Origin: JAHJQZ01 sp963676075
GTDB lineage: Bacteria > Pseudomonadota > Alphaproteobacteria > Rhizobiales > Devosiaceae
Assembly: GCA_963676075.2 (NCBI GenBank)
Contig: CAXXNZ010000004.1
Span: 124,001 to 188,000 of the forward strand
Direction of reading: 5' to 3'
DNA length: 64,000 nt
In this document: positions 8,777-18,621 of the stretch, one piece after another
Layout: each line of letters begins with the position of its first letter
Numbering within the stretch: position 1 is the first letter of the stretch
Notes under the pieces: model-generated
The model's input: the letters and a program-made list of their open reading frames with translations, nothing else
Databases searched by the model: none
What the model was told of the DNA's origin: nothing
Translations under genes and position numbers: made by a program

Positions 8777-9670
8777 ATGGACACATCACGCACATTGAAG
8801 ATTGCGCTTGGAACCGTCGCCGTCGGTGTTCTCGTGTTGGGCCTGAAATACGTGGCCTACATGATGACGGGCTCGGTCGCGCTGTTGTCGGACGCGCTCG
8901 AGTCAATCGTCAACGTCGTGACCGCGATCACCACCATGATCGCGGTGTCGCTGGCGGCCAGACCTGCCAATGCCAACCTTCCCTACGGCTATGACAAGGC
9001 AGAGTATTTTTCTGCCGTCATCGAAGGTGTGTTCATCCTGGTCGCGGCGCTCTTGATCTTCCAGCAGGCCTATTTGCGCTTCATGAGCGACGCGCCGCTG
9101 GATGCCCCACTCGAAGGCTTGTTGGTCAACGGCATCGCTGGCGTGGTAAACGGCTTCTGGTGTCTCGTGCTGTTCAGACATGGCCGGAAGACACGCTCAC
9201 CGGCGCTTGTTGCCGATGCCAAGCATTTGCTGACCGACGTCATTTCATCGGCCGGCGTGCTCGTCGGCGTTTTCGTCGCCATTGTCTCGGGCATCAGCAT
9301 TCTCGACCCGATCCTGGCGGCGCTGGTTGCCGTCAACATCCTGTGGTCGGGCTACAAGCTCGTCTCCGAAAGCGTCGGCGGCCTAATGGACGTCGCCGTG
9401 CCGGACGAGCAACTGGCGCGGATCCGCTCGATCATCGCCACCAATGCCGATGGCGCTATTGAGGCGCATGATATCCGGACGCGCCAGTCCGGCCGCAAGA
9501 CCTTCGTGGAGTTTCACCTGGTTGTACCCGCTGGCATGAGCGTCGCCGATGCTCACGAAATCTGCGATCGCATCGAGCATGCCCTGCACGATTCGGTCGA
9601 AGGATCGATGATCTCGATCCATGTCGAGCCCGAGGAAAAGGCCAAACACGCCGGTATCGTCGTGCTCTAG
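8777..9670 (+). CDS. cation diffusion facilitator (CDF) metal transporter
   Basis: The 297-residue protein has about six transmembrane helices followed by a cytoplasmic ferredoxin-like CDF domain (from about residue 210, ending with IHVEPEE). It is predicted to export a divalent metal using the proton gradient. Helix 5 carries the expected metal pair in KHLLTDV. Helix 2 is unusual: the usual HxxxD is replaced by ESIVN, and the following loop has YGYDKAE where many relatives have YGHxRxE. The metal is therefore uncertain. The gene stands alone, with a bidirectional terminator just downstream. Confidence 0.88.
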   Translation: MDTSRTLKIALGTVAVGVLVLGLKYVAYMMTGSVALLSDALESIVNVVTAITTMIAVSLAARPANANLPYGYDKAEYFSAVIEGVFILVAALLIFQQAYLRFMSDAPLDAPLEGLLVNGIAGVVNGFWCLVLFRHGRKTRSPALVADAKHLLTDVISSAGVLVGVFVAIVSGISILDPILAALVAVNILWSGYKLVSESVGGLMDVAVPDEQLARIRSIIATNADGAIEAHDIRTRQSGRKTFVEFHLVVPAGMSVADAHEICDRIEHALHDSVEGSMISIHVEPEEKAKHAGIVVL

Positions 9671-9722
9671 CCTATCCGGAAACCGCTACACCCGCTCGGA
9701 TATCGCCGATCTCTATGCACAA

Positions 9723-9754
9723 AAAAGCCGCGAACCCTGGAGTTCACGGCTTTT
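9723..9754. terminator. bidirectional terminator between CDF gene and aglK
   Basis: The sequence AAAAGCCGCGAAC pairs with GTTCACGGCTTTT around a six-base loop, with A-rich flank on the left and T-rich on the right. It can end both the rightward CDF transcript and the leftward aglAK transcript. Confidence 0.75.
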
Positions 9755-9780
9755 GTGGTTCTCGTGGTGCGACCGAAGGC

Positions 9781-10794
<1,014 letters not shown>

Positions 10795-10833
10795 TGTTCC
10801 CTCCGGTCGGACAATTGTTCTTGTTCATGTTCG

Positions 10834-12495
10834 TCATTCTACTCTGCCGATATATGCACCCAGAGCATCGAAGTGCAAAGCACCTTCATCGACCACGACA
10901 CGCTCGGCGAGCAGTGTGCCACCGGGCTTGCTGGTGAGCTCGGTCAGCAGCATGTGGGCATCATGGGTCATGTTGAAGGCGCAAAGCAACCGTTTGCCGT
11001 CCTTGATCCGATAGAAGGCAAGTACGCCTTCTGGCGCCTCGATAAGCTCGAGACTACCGGTCATCAGTTCCGGATTCTCGCGACGCTTCTGCAACATGGT
11101 GCGGTAAAAGTGCAGCAATGAACCGTCGGTGCGCGATTGTTCGTCGACCGCGTGTTCCATGTGGCCGACCGGGATCGGCAACCATGTGCGGTCGGCCGGC
11201 GAAAAGCCGGCATTCTGGGCACTGGCCTGCCAGACCATCGGCGTACGGCAGCCGTCGCGTCCCTTGAAATTCGGCCAGAATTCGCGGCCATAGGGATCGA
11301 CGATGTCTTCGTAGGAAATGTCGGCCTCGGTGAGCCCGAGCTCTTCGCCCTGATAGATGCACACCGACCCTTTCATCGACAACAGCATGGCCGCCGTCAG
11401 TCGGGCGAAGTCTTGCTCCGAGCCGTGCCGGCTCCAGCGCGAGACGTGACGCACCACGTCGTGATTGGAAAACGCCAGGCATGTCCAGCCGTTCGGTGTT
11501 TCCACTTCGAGCTTTTCGATCGCCTTCTGGAAATGGTTGGACGTGAATTCGCCACCAAGGAAATCGAAGGTGTAAGCCATGTGAAGACGGCTATCGCCCG
11601 AGGTGTAGTCGTCCATCAGCTGCATCTGTTTTTGCGCATCGCCGATTTCGCCAACCGAAGTCGTGCCGGGATATTCGTCAAGCAGCGCCCGCACACGCTC
11701 CAGGAACTCGGCGTTCTCAGGCTGGCTCTTGTCGTACAGATGGTTCTGCAGGTTATAGGGATTGACGTCCGGAGCGATCGAGGCGCTGTACTGCGACGCC
11801 TCGATGGGCGGATTGGCCTCAAGCCCGGCCGAGCAGAAATAGAAATTGACCGTATCGAGCCGGAAACCATCGACGCCGCGTTCGAGCCAGAAGCGCATCT
11901 CCTCGATCACCGCATCGCGCACATCGGGGTTGTGGTAGTTGAGGTCCGGCTGGCTCGCCAGGAAATTGTGCATATAGTACTGGCGCCGGCGCGGATCCCA
12001 GGTCCAGGCAGACCCGCCGAACATCGACAGCCAGTTGTTTGGCGGCGTGCCATCGGGCTTGGCATCGGCCCACACATACCAGTCGGCGCGCGAATTGGTC
12101 GGCGACTGCCGGCTCTCGACGAACCAGGCATGCTGGTCGGACGTGTGCGAGATCACCTGGTCGATAATGACCTTGAGACCCAGCGAGTGCGCCTTGGAAA
12201 CGAGCTGGTCGAAATCTTCCAGCGAACCGAAGATCGGATCGACCTCGCGGTAGTTGGAAACGTCGTAGCCGAAATCGCGCATCGGCGACTTGAAGAACGG
12301 GCTGAGCCAGATGGCATCGACGCCGAGATCAGCGACATATTCGAGGCGCTGGGTGATGCCGACGAGATCGCCGACGCCATCGCCATTGTTGTCCTGAAAC
12401 GAGCGAGGATAAATCTGATAGATGACTGCGCCCCGCCACCAGTTTTTCTGGGTCGGCGCAGCCTCTTCCTCGAAACGGGAAGCGGTCGGGAACAT
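10834..12495 (-). CDS. aglA: alpha-glucosidase, GH13 family (AglA)
   Basis: This is a cytoplasmic enzyme that hydrolyses imported alpha-glucosides such as maltose, sucrose or trehalose. The 553-residue protein shows the GH13 core: IYQIYPRSF at the start, the nucleophile in GFRLDTVNF, the acid/base Glu in SVGEIGD and the transition-state Asp in FSNHDVVRH. There is no signal peptide. The start at 12495 is preceded by AAGGAG at nine bases; an in-frame codon at 12549 adds residues without family match. A second enzyme of the same type is encoded at 32.1-33.8 kb. It is divergent from aglR, with a LacI-type operator between them. Confidence 0.9.
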   Translation of the reverse strand: MFPTASRFEEEAAPTQKNWWRGAVIYQIYPRSFQDNNGDGVGDLVGITQRLEYVADLGVDAIWLSPFFKSPMRDFGYDVSNYREVDPIFGSLEDFDQLVSKAHSLGLKVIIDQVISHTSDQHAWFVESRQSPTNSRADWYVWADAKPDGTPPNNWLSMFGGSAWTWDPRRRQYYMHNFLASQPDLNYHNPDVRDAVIEEMRFWLERGVDGFRLDTVNFYFCSAGLEANPPIEASQYSASIAPDVNPYNLQNHLYDKSQPENAEFLERVRALLDEYPGTTSVGEIGDAQKQMQLMDDYTSGDSRLHMAYTFDFLGGEFTSNHFQKAIEKLEVETPNGWTCLAFSNHDVVRHVSRWSRHGSEQDFARLTAAMLLSMKGSVCIYQGEELGLTEADISYEDIVDPYGREFWPNFKGRDGCRTPMVWQASAQNAGFSPADRTWLPIPVGHMEHAVDEQSRTDGSLLHFYRTMLQKRRENPELMTGSLELIEAPEGVLAFYRIKDGKRLLCAFNMTHDAHMLLTELTSKPGGTLLAERVVVDEGALHFDALGAYIGRVE

Positions 12496-12855
12496 GAACG
12501 GGGACTCCTTGATTGGAGCGCGCCGCAGGTTCCATTCCCACCGGCGCATTGACTGGCTGGATGCGCATCGCCTGCCGTTTGAACCCGGTCCCGCTCTCCG
12601 GAATCATGGCGCCCGCATAGTGGCGCACGACGAGGCTTCACACCCGATTGTGGCTCCGGCGCGATGGCCGGCGATCCGTTCCGGAGGACTGTGAAAACCG
12701 GGGTCCCTCCCTGCCCGGCCGGCAGTTTGCCAAAACGTTTTGGAGAGGTATCATATGCAAGTTTTTGCCGCTGATGCAATGGTTTCAATGCGGCGAAAAC
12801 CGCCGAAGTCGCGGGATTTTTCAGTGATTCCGTTTCGGCGTACGGGGAGGTGAGT
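12496..12855. promoter_or_regulatory. divergent aglA/aglR control region
   Basis: These 360 bases separate the divergent starts of aglA and aglR and must hold both promoters. The only clear element is the perfect palindrome at 12730-12743. I cannot place -35 and -10 boxes with confidence. Confidence 0.5.
12730..12743. promoter_or_regulatory. LacI-type operator, probable AglR site
   Basis: CCAAAACGTTTTGG is a perfect 14-base palindrome with the central CG typical of LacI-family operators. The same core occurs upstream of aglE at 17765-17784, which ties both promoters to one regulator. Confidence 0.7.
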
Positions 12856-13933
12856 TTGAAAACGATAAGCGGGGATCAACCCCGGAAGAATGTGACCATC
12901 CGCGACATGGCAACTGAGCTCGGTTTGTCGATCACCACGGTGTCTCGCGCGCTTGGCGGATACAGCGATGTCGGCCCCGAAACGCGGCGGCGCGTCATCG
13001 AAATGGCCAACCATCTCGGTTACCGGCCGAACCGCAATGCCCAGCGTCTGGTGACGCGGCGAACGCACATGTTCGCCTGGGTCCAGTCGGACAATGACCG
13101 CAATTTTGTCGACCCGCATTTCATCGAAGTGCTCGCCGGCGTGCTGCGCGGCGTCCGCGCCGGAGGCTACGATGTCATCATGTCGAGCGACACGCCCGAG
13201 CGCCAGATCGGCGTCCTACGACCGCTATGTCCGCGACAACAGTGTCGATGGTTTCCTGGTCAATTTGCCACAGCAGGTCGATGACCCGCGCATCACCTTC
13301 CTGCTCGAGTCCGGCCGGCCCTTTGTCGTGCACGGACGCGACTGGCGATCCGACGAGTATTGCTGGGTCGACATCGACAACTTCGGTATTTTCCGAGCCC
13401 TGACACGGCTCATGATCGAGAACGATCACACCCGCATCGCCTTCATAAACGGCGATGAGAAATATGCCTTTGCCGCCGAACGGCGTCGCGGCGTCGAGGC
13501 GGCGCTCGACGCCGCGGGCCTGCCGCGCGAAGCGGTCGCGATCTACAACACCACTCACCCGATGGGAGAAGCCGGTTACCATTTGACCGAGCGCGCTCTT
13601 GCCGATGTCCGTCCCACCGCCCTCATCTATTCCTCGGCGCTGATGGCCGTCGAGGGTGCGCCAGCACTGGAGAAGGCCGGACTGCCGGCCGGCTCGGGCA
13701 TGGCCGTCGCAACAATGGATGACATGCTGCACGCCACCGATCTGGTCCGCTTCCAAGGTCGCATCACCTTCGCGCGCTCTTCGCTCCGCAATGCTGGCGC
13801 GCAACTCGCCGCGGACCTCATCCTGGCCTGCGAAGAAGGTGGCCCACCCCGGGGCACTCTGGTCCCAACCCGTTTCGACGTCGCCGACGGAATCGATTTC
13901 ACTCGGATCGAAGGCGTCGAGGGACTGGTGTAA
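12856..13933 (+). CDS. aglR: LacI-family transcriptional regulator AglR (frameshifted in this sequence)
   Basis: The protein has an N-terminal LacI helix-turn-helix (VTIRDMATELGLSITTVSRA) and a sugar-binding periplasmic-type domain. It is probably the alpha-glucoside-responsive repressor of the agl genes. The frame breaks at 13215-13216, where a CC replaces an expected single C: up to there the frame reads RQIGV, and one base later it resumes as YDRYVRDNSVDGF and runs to the stop at 13933. With one base removed the product would be 358 residues, a normal length. I prefer the TTG at 12856, five bases after GGGGAGG, to the GTG at 12850, which overlaps that site. The rest of the frame is intact, so a sequence error is likely. 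Confidence 0.8.
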
Positions 13934-13991
13934 AAGGCGCGAACTTTCAGACATCAGTCGCAAGCCCAATAGCACGCCGCACAAAGAAATA

Positions 13992-14015
13992 GGCCGGCGC
14001 TCGATGGCGCCGGCC
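13992..14015 (-). terminator. hairpin terminator between aglG and aglR
   Basis: A nine-base perfect GC stem (GGCCGGCGC/GCGCCGGCC) with a six-base loop lies between the convergent ends of aglG and aglR. On the minus strand it is followed by TATTTCTTTG, so it most likely ends the aglEFG transcript. Confidence 0.65.
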
Positions 14016-14081
14016 AGTTACTTGGGAGGTTTCGCGACTGGCTTCTTTTGCCTCTTGACCAGTCGCGATGGTACCCGGTTG

Positions 14082-15285
14082 CTAGCCGCCCTTGACCGAC
14101 CCGGCCAGCAGGCCGCGGACGAAATAGCGCTGCAGCGAGAAGAAGACGATCAGCGGCACAATGATCGAGATGAACGCGCCGGACGTCAGGATTTCCCAGT
14201 TATCGCCGCGCGAGCCGAGCAATTCGCGCAAACGCCCGGTCAGCACCAGGGTTGAATCGGTATTGCCCAGGAACACCGTCGCCCACCAGCAGATCGTTCC
14301 ACACCCACAGGAACTGGAAGATGGCAAAGCTTGCCAGTGCCGGGAAGCTCAACGGCAGAACCATGGTAGTAAAGATCTTGAAATGCGACGCGCCGTCGAT
14401 GCGAGCAGATTCCATCAGCTCGCGCGGCAGGCCTGCCATGTAGTTGCGCAAGAGATAGATGGCGAGCGGCAGCCCGAAACCGGTGTGAGCCAGCCAGATG
14501 CCGAGATAGGTCTTGGATTGACCGCCGGTCAGGTTGGCAACGTCGTTGTAGAGTCGCAGGAGCGGAATGAGCGACATCTGCAGGGGCACGACAATCAACC
14601 CGACAACCGCCGCCACCAGGACGGTACGGAACGGGAAGGACATCCAGGCCAGCGCATAGGCGGCAAAGGCCGCGATCAGGATCGGGATAACCGTTGCCGG
14701 CACGGTCACGGTGAACGAATTGATGAACGAACGCCCGATACCTTCCGCCGCCAGAACCTCGACGTAGTTTTTCAGGCTGAACTCGGGCGGAATCGACACG
14801 ACGTAAAACACGCGCGGACCACGATCGACATCGAACTTGGTCGGCGATGACCAGTCGTAGGCACCATCGGCCGTGATGGTCAGTTCGCCGCCCTGGCGCA
14901 TCTCCATCGGATCGCCAGGCTTGAAGTCGTTGATGGTATTATAGTTCGTGCCGTAGGAAACAATGGTGCGGCTCGACTCGCCATCAAACAGCGTGCCGCG
15001 AATGTGCCAGGTACCATTTTCCTCGACCTGATCGGCAGCCGTGCCGAGGCGGGCGAGTTGGTTGGTCTCGGTCGAGACCAGCGCCGTCCACCATCCCGAA
15101 GTCGTCAGCTGATCCTTGTCGCGAAGCGAGGAAATCAAGAGCCCGGCGGTTGGGAACGTCCACAACACGACAAGCGCCAGCAACGCCAGATTGGCCACGA
15201 CCTTGCCCCAGGTCAGCTGGGCAATGAAGGACTGGATGCGGGACGGTTCGGCAGGGCCTGCGGAGGTGATCACTTCACTGGTCAT
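14082..15285 (-). CDS. aglG: alpha-glucoside ABC transporter permease AglG (frameshifted in this sequence)
   Basis: This is an inner-membrane permease of the MalG type. The N-terminal helix is followed by a large periplasmic loop (about residues 55-150), then five helices with the EAA-like motif GLPRELMESARIDGASHFKIF. The frame breaks at 14282-14284: the minus strand reads GTGGGCGACG where GTGGCGACG would continue as LLVATVFLGNTDS to the stop at 14082. An extra G in a short run explains it. Corrected, the product has 400 residues. The start overlaps the end of aglF by four bases (ATGA). Confidence 0.82.
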
Positions 15286-16299
15286 CGTGTCGTCTCCTCG
15301 GCATTGGCGTTGCGAATGTTCCAGATCATGATCGGCAAGACGGCGAACATGATGACCAGGGCGATCACCGACGATCGGCCTGAATCACCGCCGCCGCGGA
15401 ACATCCAGTCGAACATCAGGTTGGCCAGCACCTGGGTATCCCACTGACCGTTGGTCATGGCGATGACGATATCGAAGATCTTGAGCACGACGATGGTGAT
15501 CGTCGTCCAGACCACGAGAATGGTCGGGAAGACCTGCGGGATCATGATGTCGAAGAACTGGCGGAATTCGGAGGCGCCGTCGATGCGGGCCGCTTCGAGA
15601 GTCTCCTCTGGAATGCCGCGCAGAGCCGCCGACAGGATGACCATTGGCGAAACCTGTCTGAATCCAGATCAGGATGACCATAAGGAAGATGTTGTTCCAG
15701 AACGGCACCGTGATCCAGGCCTGCGGTTCGCCGCCGAATGCGGTGACGATGGCGTTCAGCACACCGATCTGGACACTGTCCGGTCCACGGAAGTCATAAA
15801 CGAACTTCCAGATGACGGATGCACCGACGAACGAGATCGCCATCGGCATGAAAATAAGAGATTTGGCGATGTTGCCCCACCACAGGCGGTCGGCAAGCAC
15901 CGCGACAACCAGGCCGATACCCGTCGCAGCCGATGGCACGATGATCAGCCACATGAGGTTGTTGATCACCGATTGCTGGAAGCCGGGATCCTGGAACAGC
16001 CAGATGTAGTTCGACAATCCGACGAAATTGATGCCGTTACGATCGAACAGCGACAGCCAGAGCGTCGAGAACACAGGGTAGACGAGGTAAAGGCTCATGA
16101 ACAGCAGAGCCGGTGCGAGGAACAGCCAGGGCCGGATCGCGGTGCGCATCCTGTCGGAGCGCACGGTCTGCGTGCCGGTAGCGCTCTCGCTGGGCTGCAG
16201 CATGCGGTCGAGCAGCCAGTTCGAGCCCCAGAAATAGAGGACGCACGCGGCAATACCGATGATCACGACGATCACCGCATAAATGATCTGTTCAACCAT
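15282..16299 (-). CDS. aglF: alpha-glucoside ABC transporter permease AglF (frameshifted in this sequence)
   Basis: This is a MalF-type permease with an N-terminal helix, a short loop, and then the six-helix core. The first frame reads through WIQTGFA and then loses homology; the other frame begins exactly there with MVILSAALRGIPEETLEAARIDGAS, which contains the EAA loop, and continues to the stop at 15282. The break is at 15644-15645, where the minus strand has GCCAATGG instead of GCCATGG, one extra A. The corrected protein has 338 residues. It pairs with AglG to form the channel. Confidence 0.82.
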
Positions 16300-16346
16300 A
16301 CGAAGCTCCCCCCTCCGACTTCAGTCAATAATCCTTAAGGCACGAA

Positions 16347-16373
16347 CGCCCGGCGCCACAAGGGCGCCGGGCG
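16347..16373 (-). other. strong intercistronic hairpin between aglE and aglF
   Basis: An eleven-base perfect stem (CGCCCGGCGCC/GGCGCCGGGCG) closes a five-base loop just after the aglE stop. There is no T run, so it probably stabilises the aglE message or partly terminates, giving more binding protein than permease. Confidence 0.6.
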
Positions 16374-16390
16374 CATCAGTTAACGCTAGC

Positions 16391-17669
16391 CTACTTGATG
16401 GCGTCCCAGGAAGCCTGGATCTCGTCGCCCACTTCCTGCGCGCTCTTGCCGCCGACAAGGTCGACCATGCCCCGTCCAGAACGAACCGGCACCCACCGCG
16501 CCCGGCATCAGGTCGGAACCGTCGAACCGGAAGGTGGTCGCATTGGTGAGAATCTCACCCTGCTTGCGCAGCGCGTCATTGGAATAGGCGTCGGGATTGA
16601 CGCCCTTGAACGGCGTCAGGAAGCCAGACAGGCCCATCCAGATCTCGTGAGCCTCGGCAGTCTCGAGATATTCGATGAACTGACGGGCTTCCGGGCTGTC
16701 CTTGGTGATTGCGAACAGCGTGCCGGCGCCGAGAACGGGGCTACCGAGATCTTCTGAAGCATAGGGCGGGAAGTAGAAGAAGTCGGCATCGGTACCGATC
16801 TTGGTGCCTTCAGGGAAGAAGGACGGAATGAAGGACGCCTGGTGCTGCATGTAGCACTTGGGCGGCACATCAAACAGACCCTTCGGGCTGTCGCGGAAGT
16901 CGGTCGCGGCAACGCCGGCCGGCCCACCATCGGCCCAACCGGGCGTCAAGGCGAACTTGCCGAACTTCTCGATGGCCTGGACCACCTTGGGATCGTTGAA
17001 CTTCACCGAATTGTCGACCCAACCGTCATAGACTTCAGGCGGCTGCGTCCGGAGCATGATGTCCTCGACCCAGTCCGTGGCCGGCCAACCGGTGGCGGCC
17101 CCCGAACCCAGACCGATGCACCAAGGCGTACCGCCATCGGCGACGATCTTCTCGGAAAGCGCAAGAAGCTCTTCCATGGTGGTCGGAACTTCGTAGCCCA
17201 TGTCGGTGAAGTTGTCCGGCACGTACCAGACCAGCGACTTCACGTCGGCCTTGAACGGGAAGGCATAGAGAGCCTTGTTGCCATCGGCACCGGCAAAGGA
17301 CGACAGATCGACCCAGGACTGACCGGCGGCATAGTTGTCGACAAGGAACTTCTCGACATCGTCTCCGAGCGGGGTCAGCAGACCCTTGGAAGCGAGGTCG
17401 CCAGCCAGACCGGGCTGCGGGAACACAGCCACGTTCGGCGCGGAACCGGCCTGGGTGTCAATGACGATCTGCTGTTCGAAGCTGTCCGAACCGGCATAGT
17501 CGACTTCGATACCCGTCTTGGCGGTGAAGCCGTCAAGCACCTTCTCGAAATTGTCCTGGTCGGCAGTGAGCCAGGGTCCAAAAACCGTGAGTTTTTCTGC
17601 CTGGGCAGCGGTGCCCAGGGAGACGAGCATGGCGACGGCGGAAACGCCGGCCAAAATCGATTTGTGCAT
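16391..17669 (-). CDS. aglE: alpha-glucoside ABC transporter substrate-binding protein AglE (frameshifted near its end)
   Basis: This is a periplasmic solute-binding protein (cluster 1, MalE type). It has a signal peptide of about 24 residues ending in AQA, followed by EKLTVFGPWLTADQDNFEKV and a full-length binding fold. The frame breaks at 16470-16473, where CCCC stands for an expected CCC. The published-style ending is restored one base over as GMVDLVGGKSAQEVGDEIQ, reaching a TAG at 16391-16393. Corrected length is 425 residues. The start at 17669 has GGAGG five bases upstream. It is the first gene of aglEFG and has a LacI-type operator 96 bases upstream. Confidence 0.85.
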
Positions 17670-17764
17670 GTGAACCTCCCGATGCACGTGGTGTCATCAA
17701 TGCCCGACCGACCTGAGAAGTTGCCGACCGCGCATCCTGACGTTTTGCTCCAGTTCGCGCGACT

Positions 17765-17784
17765 GTCCCAAAACGTTTTGGGAC
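17765..17784. promoter_or_regulatory. LacI-type operator, probable AglR site upstream of aglE
   Basis: GTCCCAAAACGTTTTGGGAC is a perfect 20-base palindrome sharing the CCAAAACGTTTTGG core with the site between aglR and aglA. Confidence 0.72.
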
Positions 17785-17943
17785 GCCATTAGCTGGCTGT
17801 CTGGCGCCACTGGTGAAGCCAGCGTTGCACATTCATAAGCCTTTGCCAAGCGGCGTTTTTCCGCGCCGTTCCGGCAATTTTCGCAACTTTAAGCGGTTTG
17901 GATAGCCTATTTCGTCGATTCAGGCCCTTCAAACCCACTATTC

Positions 17944-17961
17944 GATGTAATCGATTACATC
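17944..17961. promoter_or_regulatory. second LacI/GntR-like palindrome
   Basis: GATGTAATCGATTACATC is a perfect 18-base palindrome with a central CG, differing from the AglR-type sites. It lies about 275 bases upstream of aglE and just beyond the end of the LOG-type gene. Its regulator is not evident in the window. Confidence 0.4.
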
Positions 17962-17989
17962 CAATATTGGGGATTAAGCGCTGCCTGCG

Positions 17990-18538
17990 TCACTTTGACC
18001 TAAGCGCCGGCAGCACATCCTCGGCGCGATCGACGAAAATCGGCTTCAGCATCGCCTGGGAATGAAGGAACCCCTCTGCGCTCATATGGTCGAGCAGCGA
18101 TCTCAGATGCTGCCAGAACCCCCCGATGTCGACAATGATCACAGGCTTGGCATGTCGGCCGAGCTGAGCCCAGGTGAGAATCTCGATCAGTTCCTCAAGC
18201 GTGCCGATGCCACCGGGCATCGCCACGAAGGCATCGGCGTTTTCGAACATCGCCCATTTGCGCTCATGCATGTTGGCGGTGACGATCATGTCCTTGACCT
18301 CGTGGTGAGCGCGTTCGCGGTCGACAAGGAACTGCGGAATGATGCCGGTGACGCGGCCGCCGGCTGCCAGCGCGGCGCTGGCCGCCGCCCCCATCAATCC
18401 GGTGGAGCCGCCGCCATAGACGAGCCTGATGCCGCCATCGGCCAATGCCCTGCCCAGGCTCGCCGCTGCTGCGACGTAAGCGGGATTGTTACCGTCTCCG
18501 GAGCCGCAATAAATGCAGACGCTGTCGATTGTGCTCAT
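17990..18538 (-). CDS. LOG-family nucleotide 5'-monophosphate phosphoribohydrolase
   Basis: The 182-residue protein belongs to the LOG (lysine decarboxylase-like) family, which releases the base from (cytokinin) nucleoside 5'-monophosphates. It has the N-terminal VCIYCGSG, the nucleotide-binding YGGGSTGLMG, and the catalytic pair HERK and PGGIGTLEE, which define the family. In bacteria the physiological substrate is often AMP-like rather than a plant hormone. I placed the start at 18538, where the conserved domain begins; a longer upstream frame has no family match. A terminator for the preceding gene ends 11 bases before it, so it may have its own promoter inside the upstream gene. Confidence 0.9.
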   Translation of the reverse strand: MSTIDSVCIYCGSGDGNNPAYVAAAASLGRALADGGIRLVYGGGSTGLMGAAASAALAAGGRVTGIIPQFLVDRERAHHEVKDMIVTANMHERKWAMFENADAFVAMPGGIGTLEELIEILTWAQLGRHAKPVIIVDIGGFWQHLRSLLDHMSAEGFLHSQAMLKPIFVDRAEDVLPALRSK

Positions 18539-18548
18539 GGTGCTGTCC

Positions 18549-18576
18549 AAAAAAAGGGCCGGCATCGCGCCGGCCC
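18549..18576 (-). terminator. terminator of the beta-glucosidase gene
   Basis: On the minus strand an eight-base perfect GC stem (GGGCCGGC/GCCGGCCC) with a five-base loop is followed by seven Ts. It sits between the beta-glucosidase stop and the LOG-type gene start. Confidence 0.85.
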
Positions 18577-18621
18577 GCATTGAACTAGAATGAGCGTCGG
18601 GCCGATGCAAGCCCGGGCCGA

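Larger units (their letters stand above)
17670..17989. promoter_or_regulatory. aglE promoter region
   Basis: This 320-base gap lies between aglE and the end of the LOG-type gene. It contains two different perfect palindromes, at 17765-17784 and 17944-17961, and no reading frame. The aglEFG promoter should lie here; I cannot fix its boxes. Confidence 0.5.

Noticed and set aside
11137..12552. 471-codon plus-strand frame opposite aglA
   Set aside because: aglA carries all GH13 catalytic motifs; the opposite frame is a shadow.
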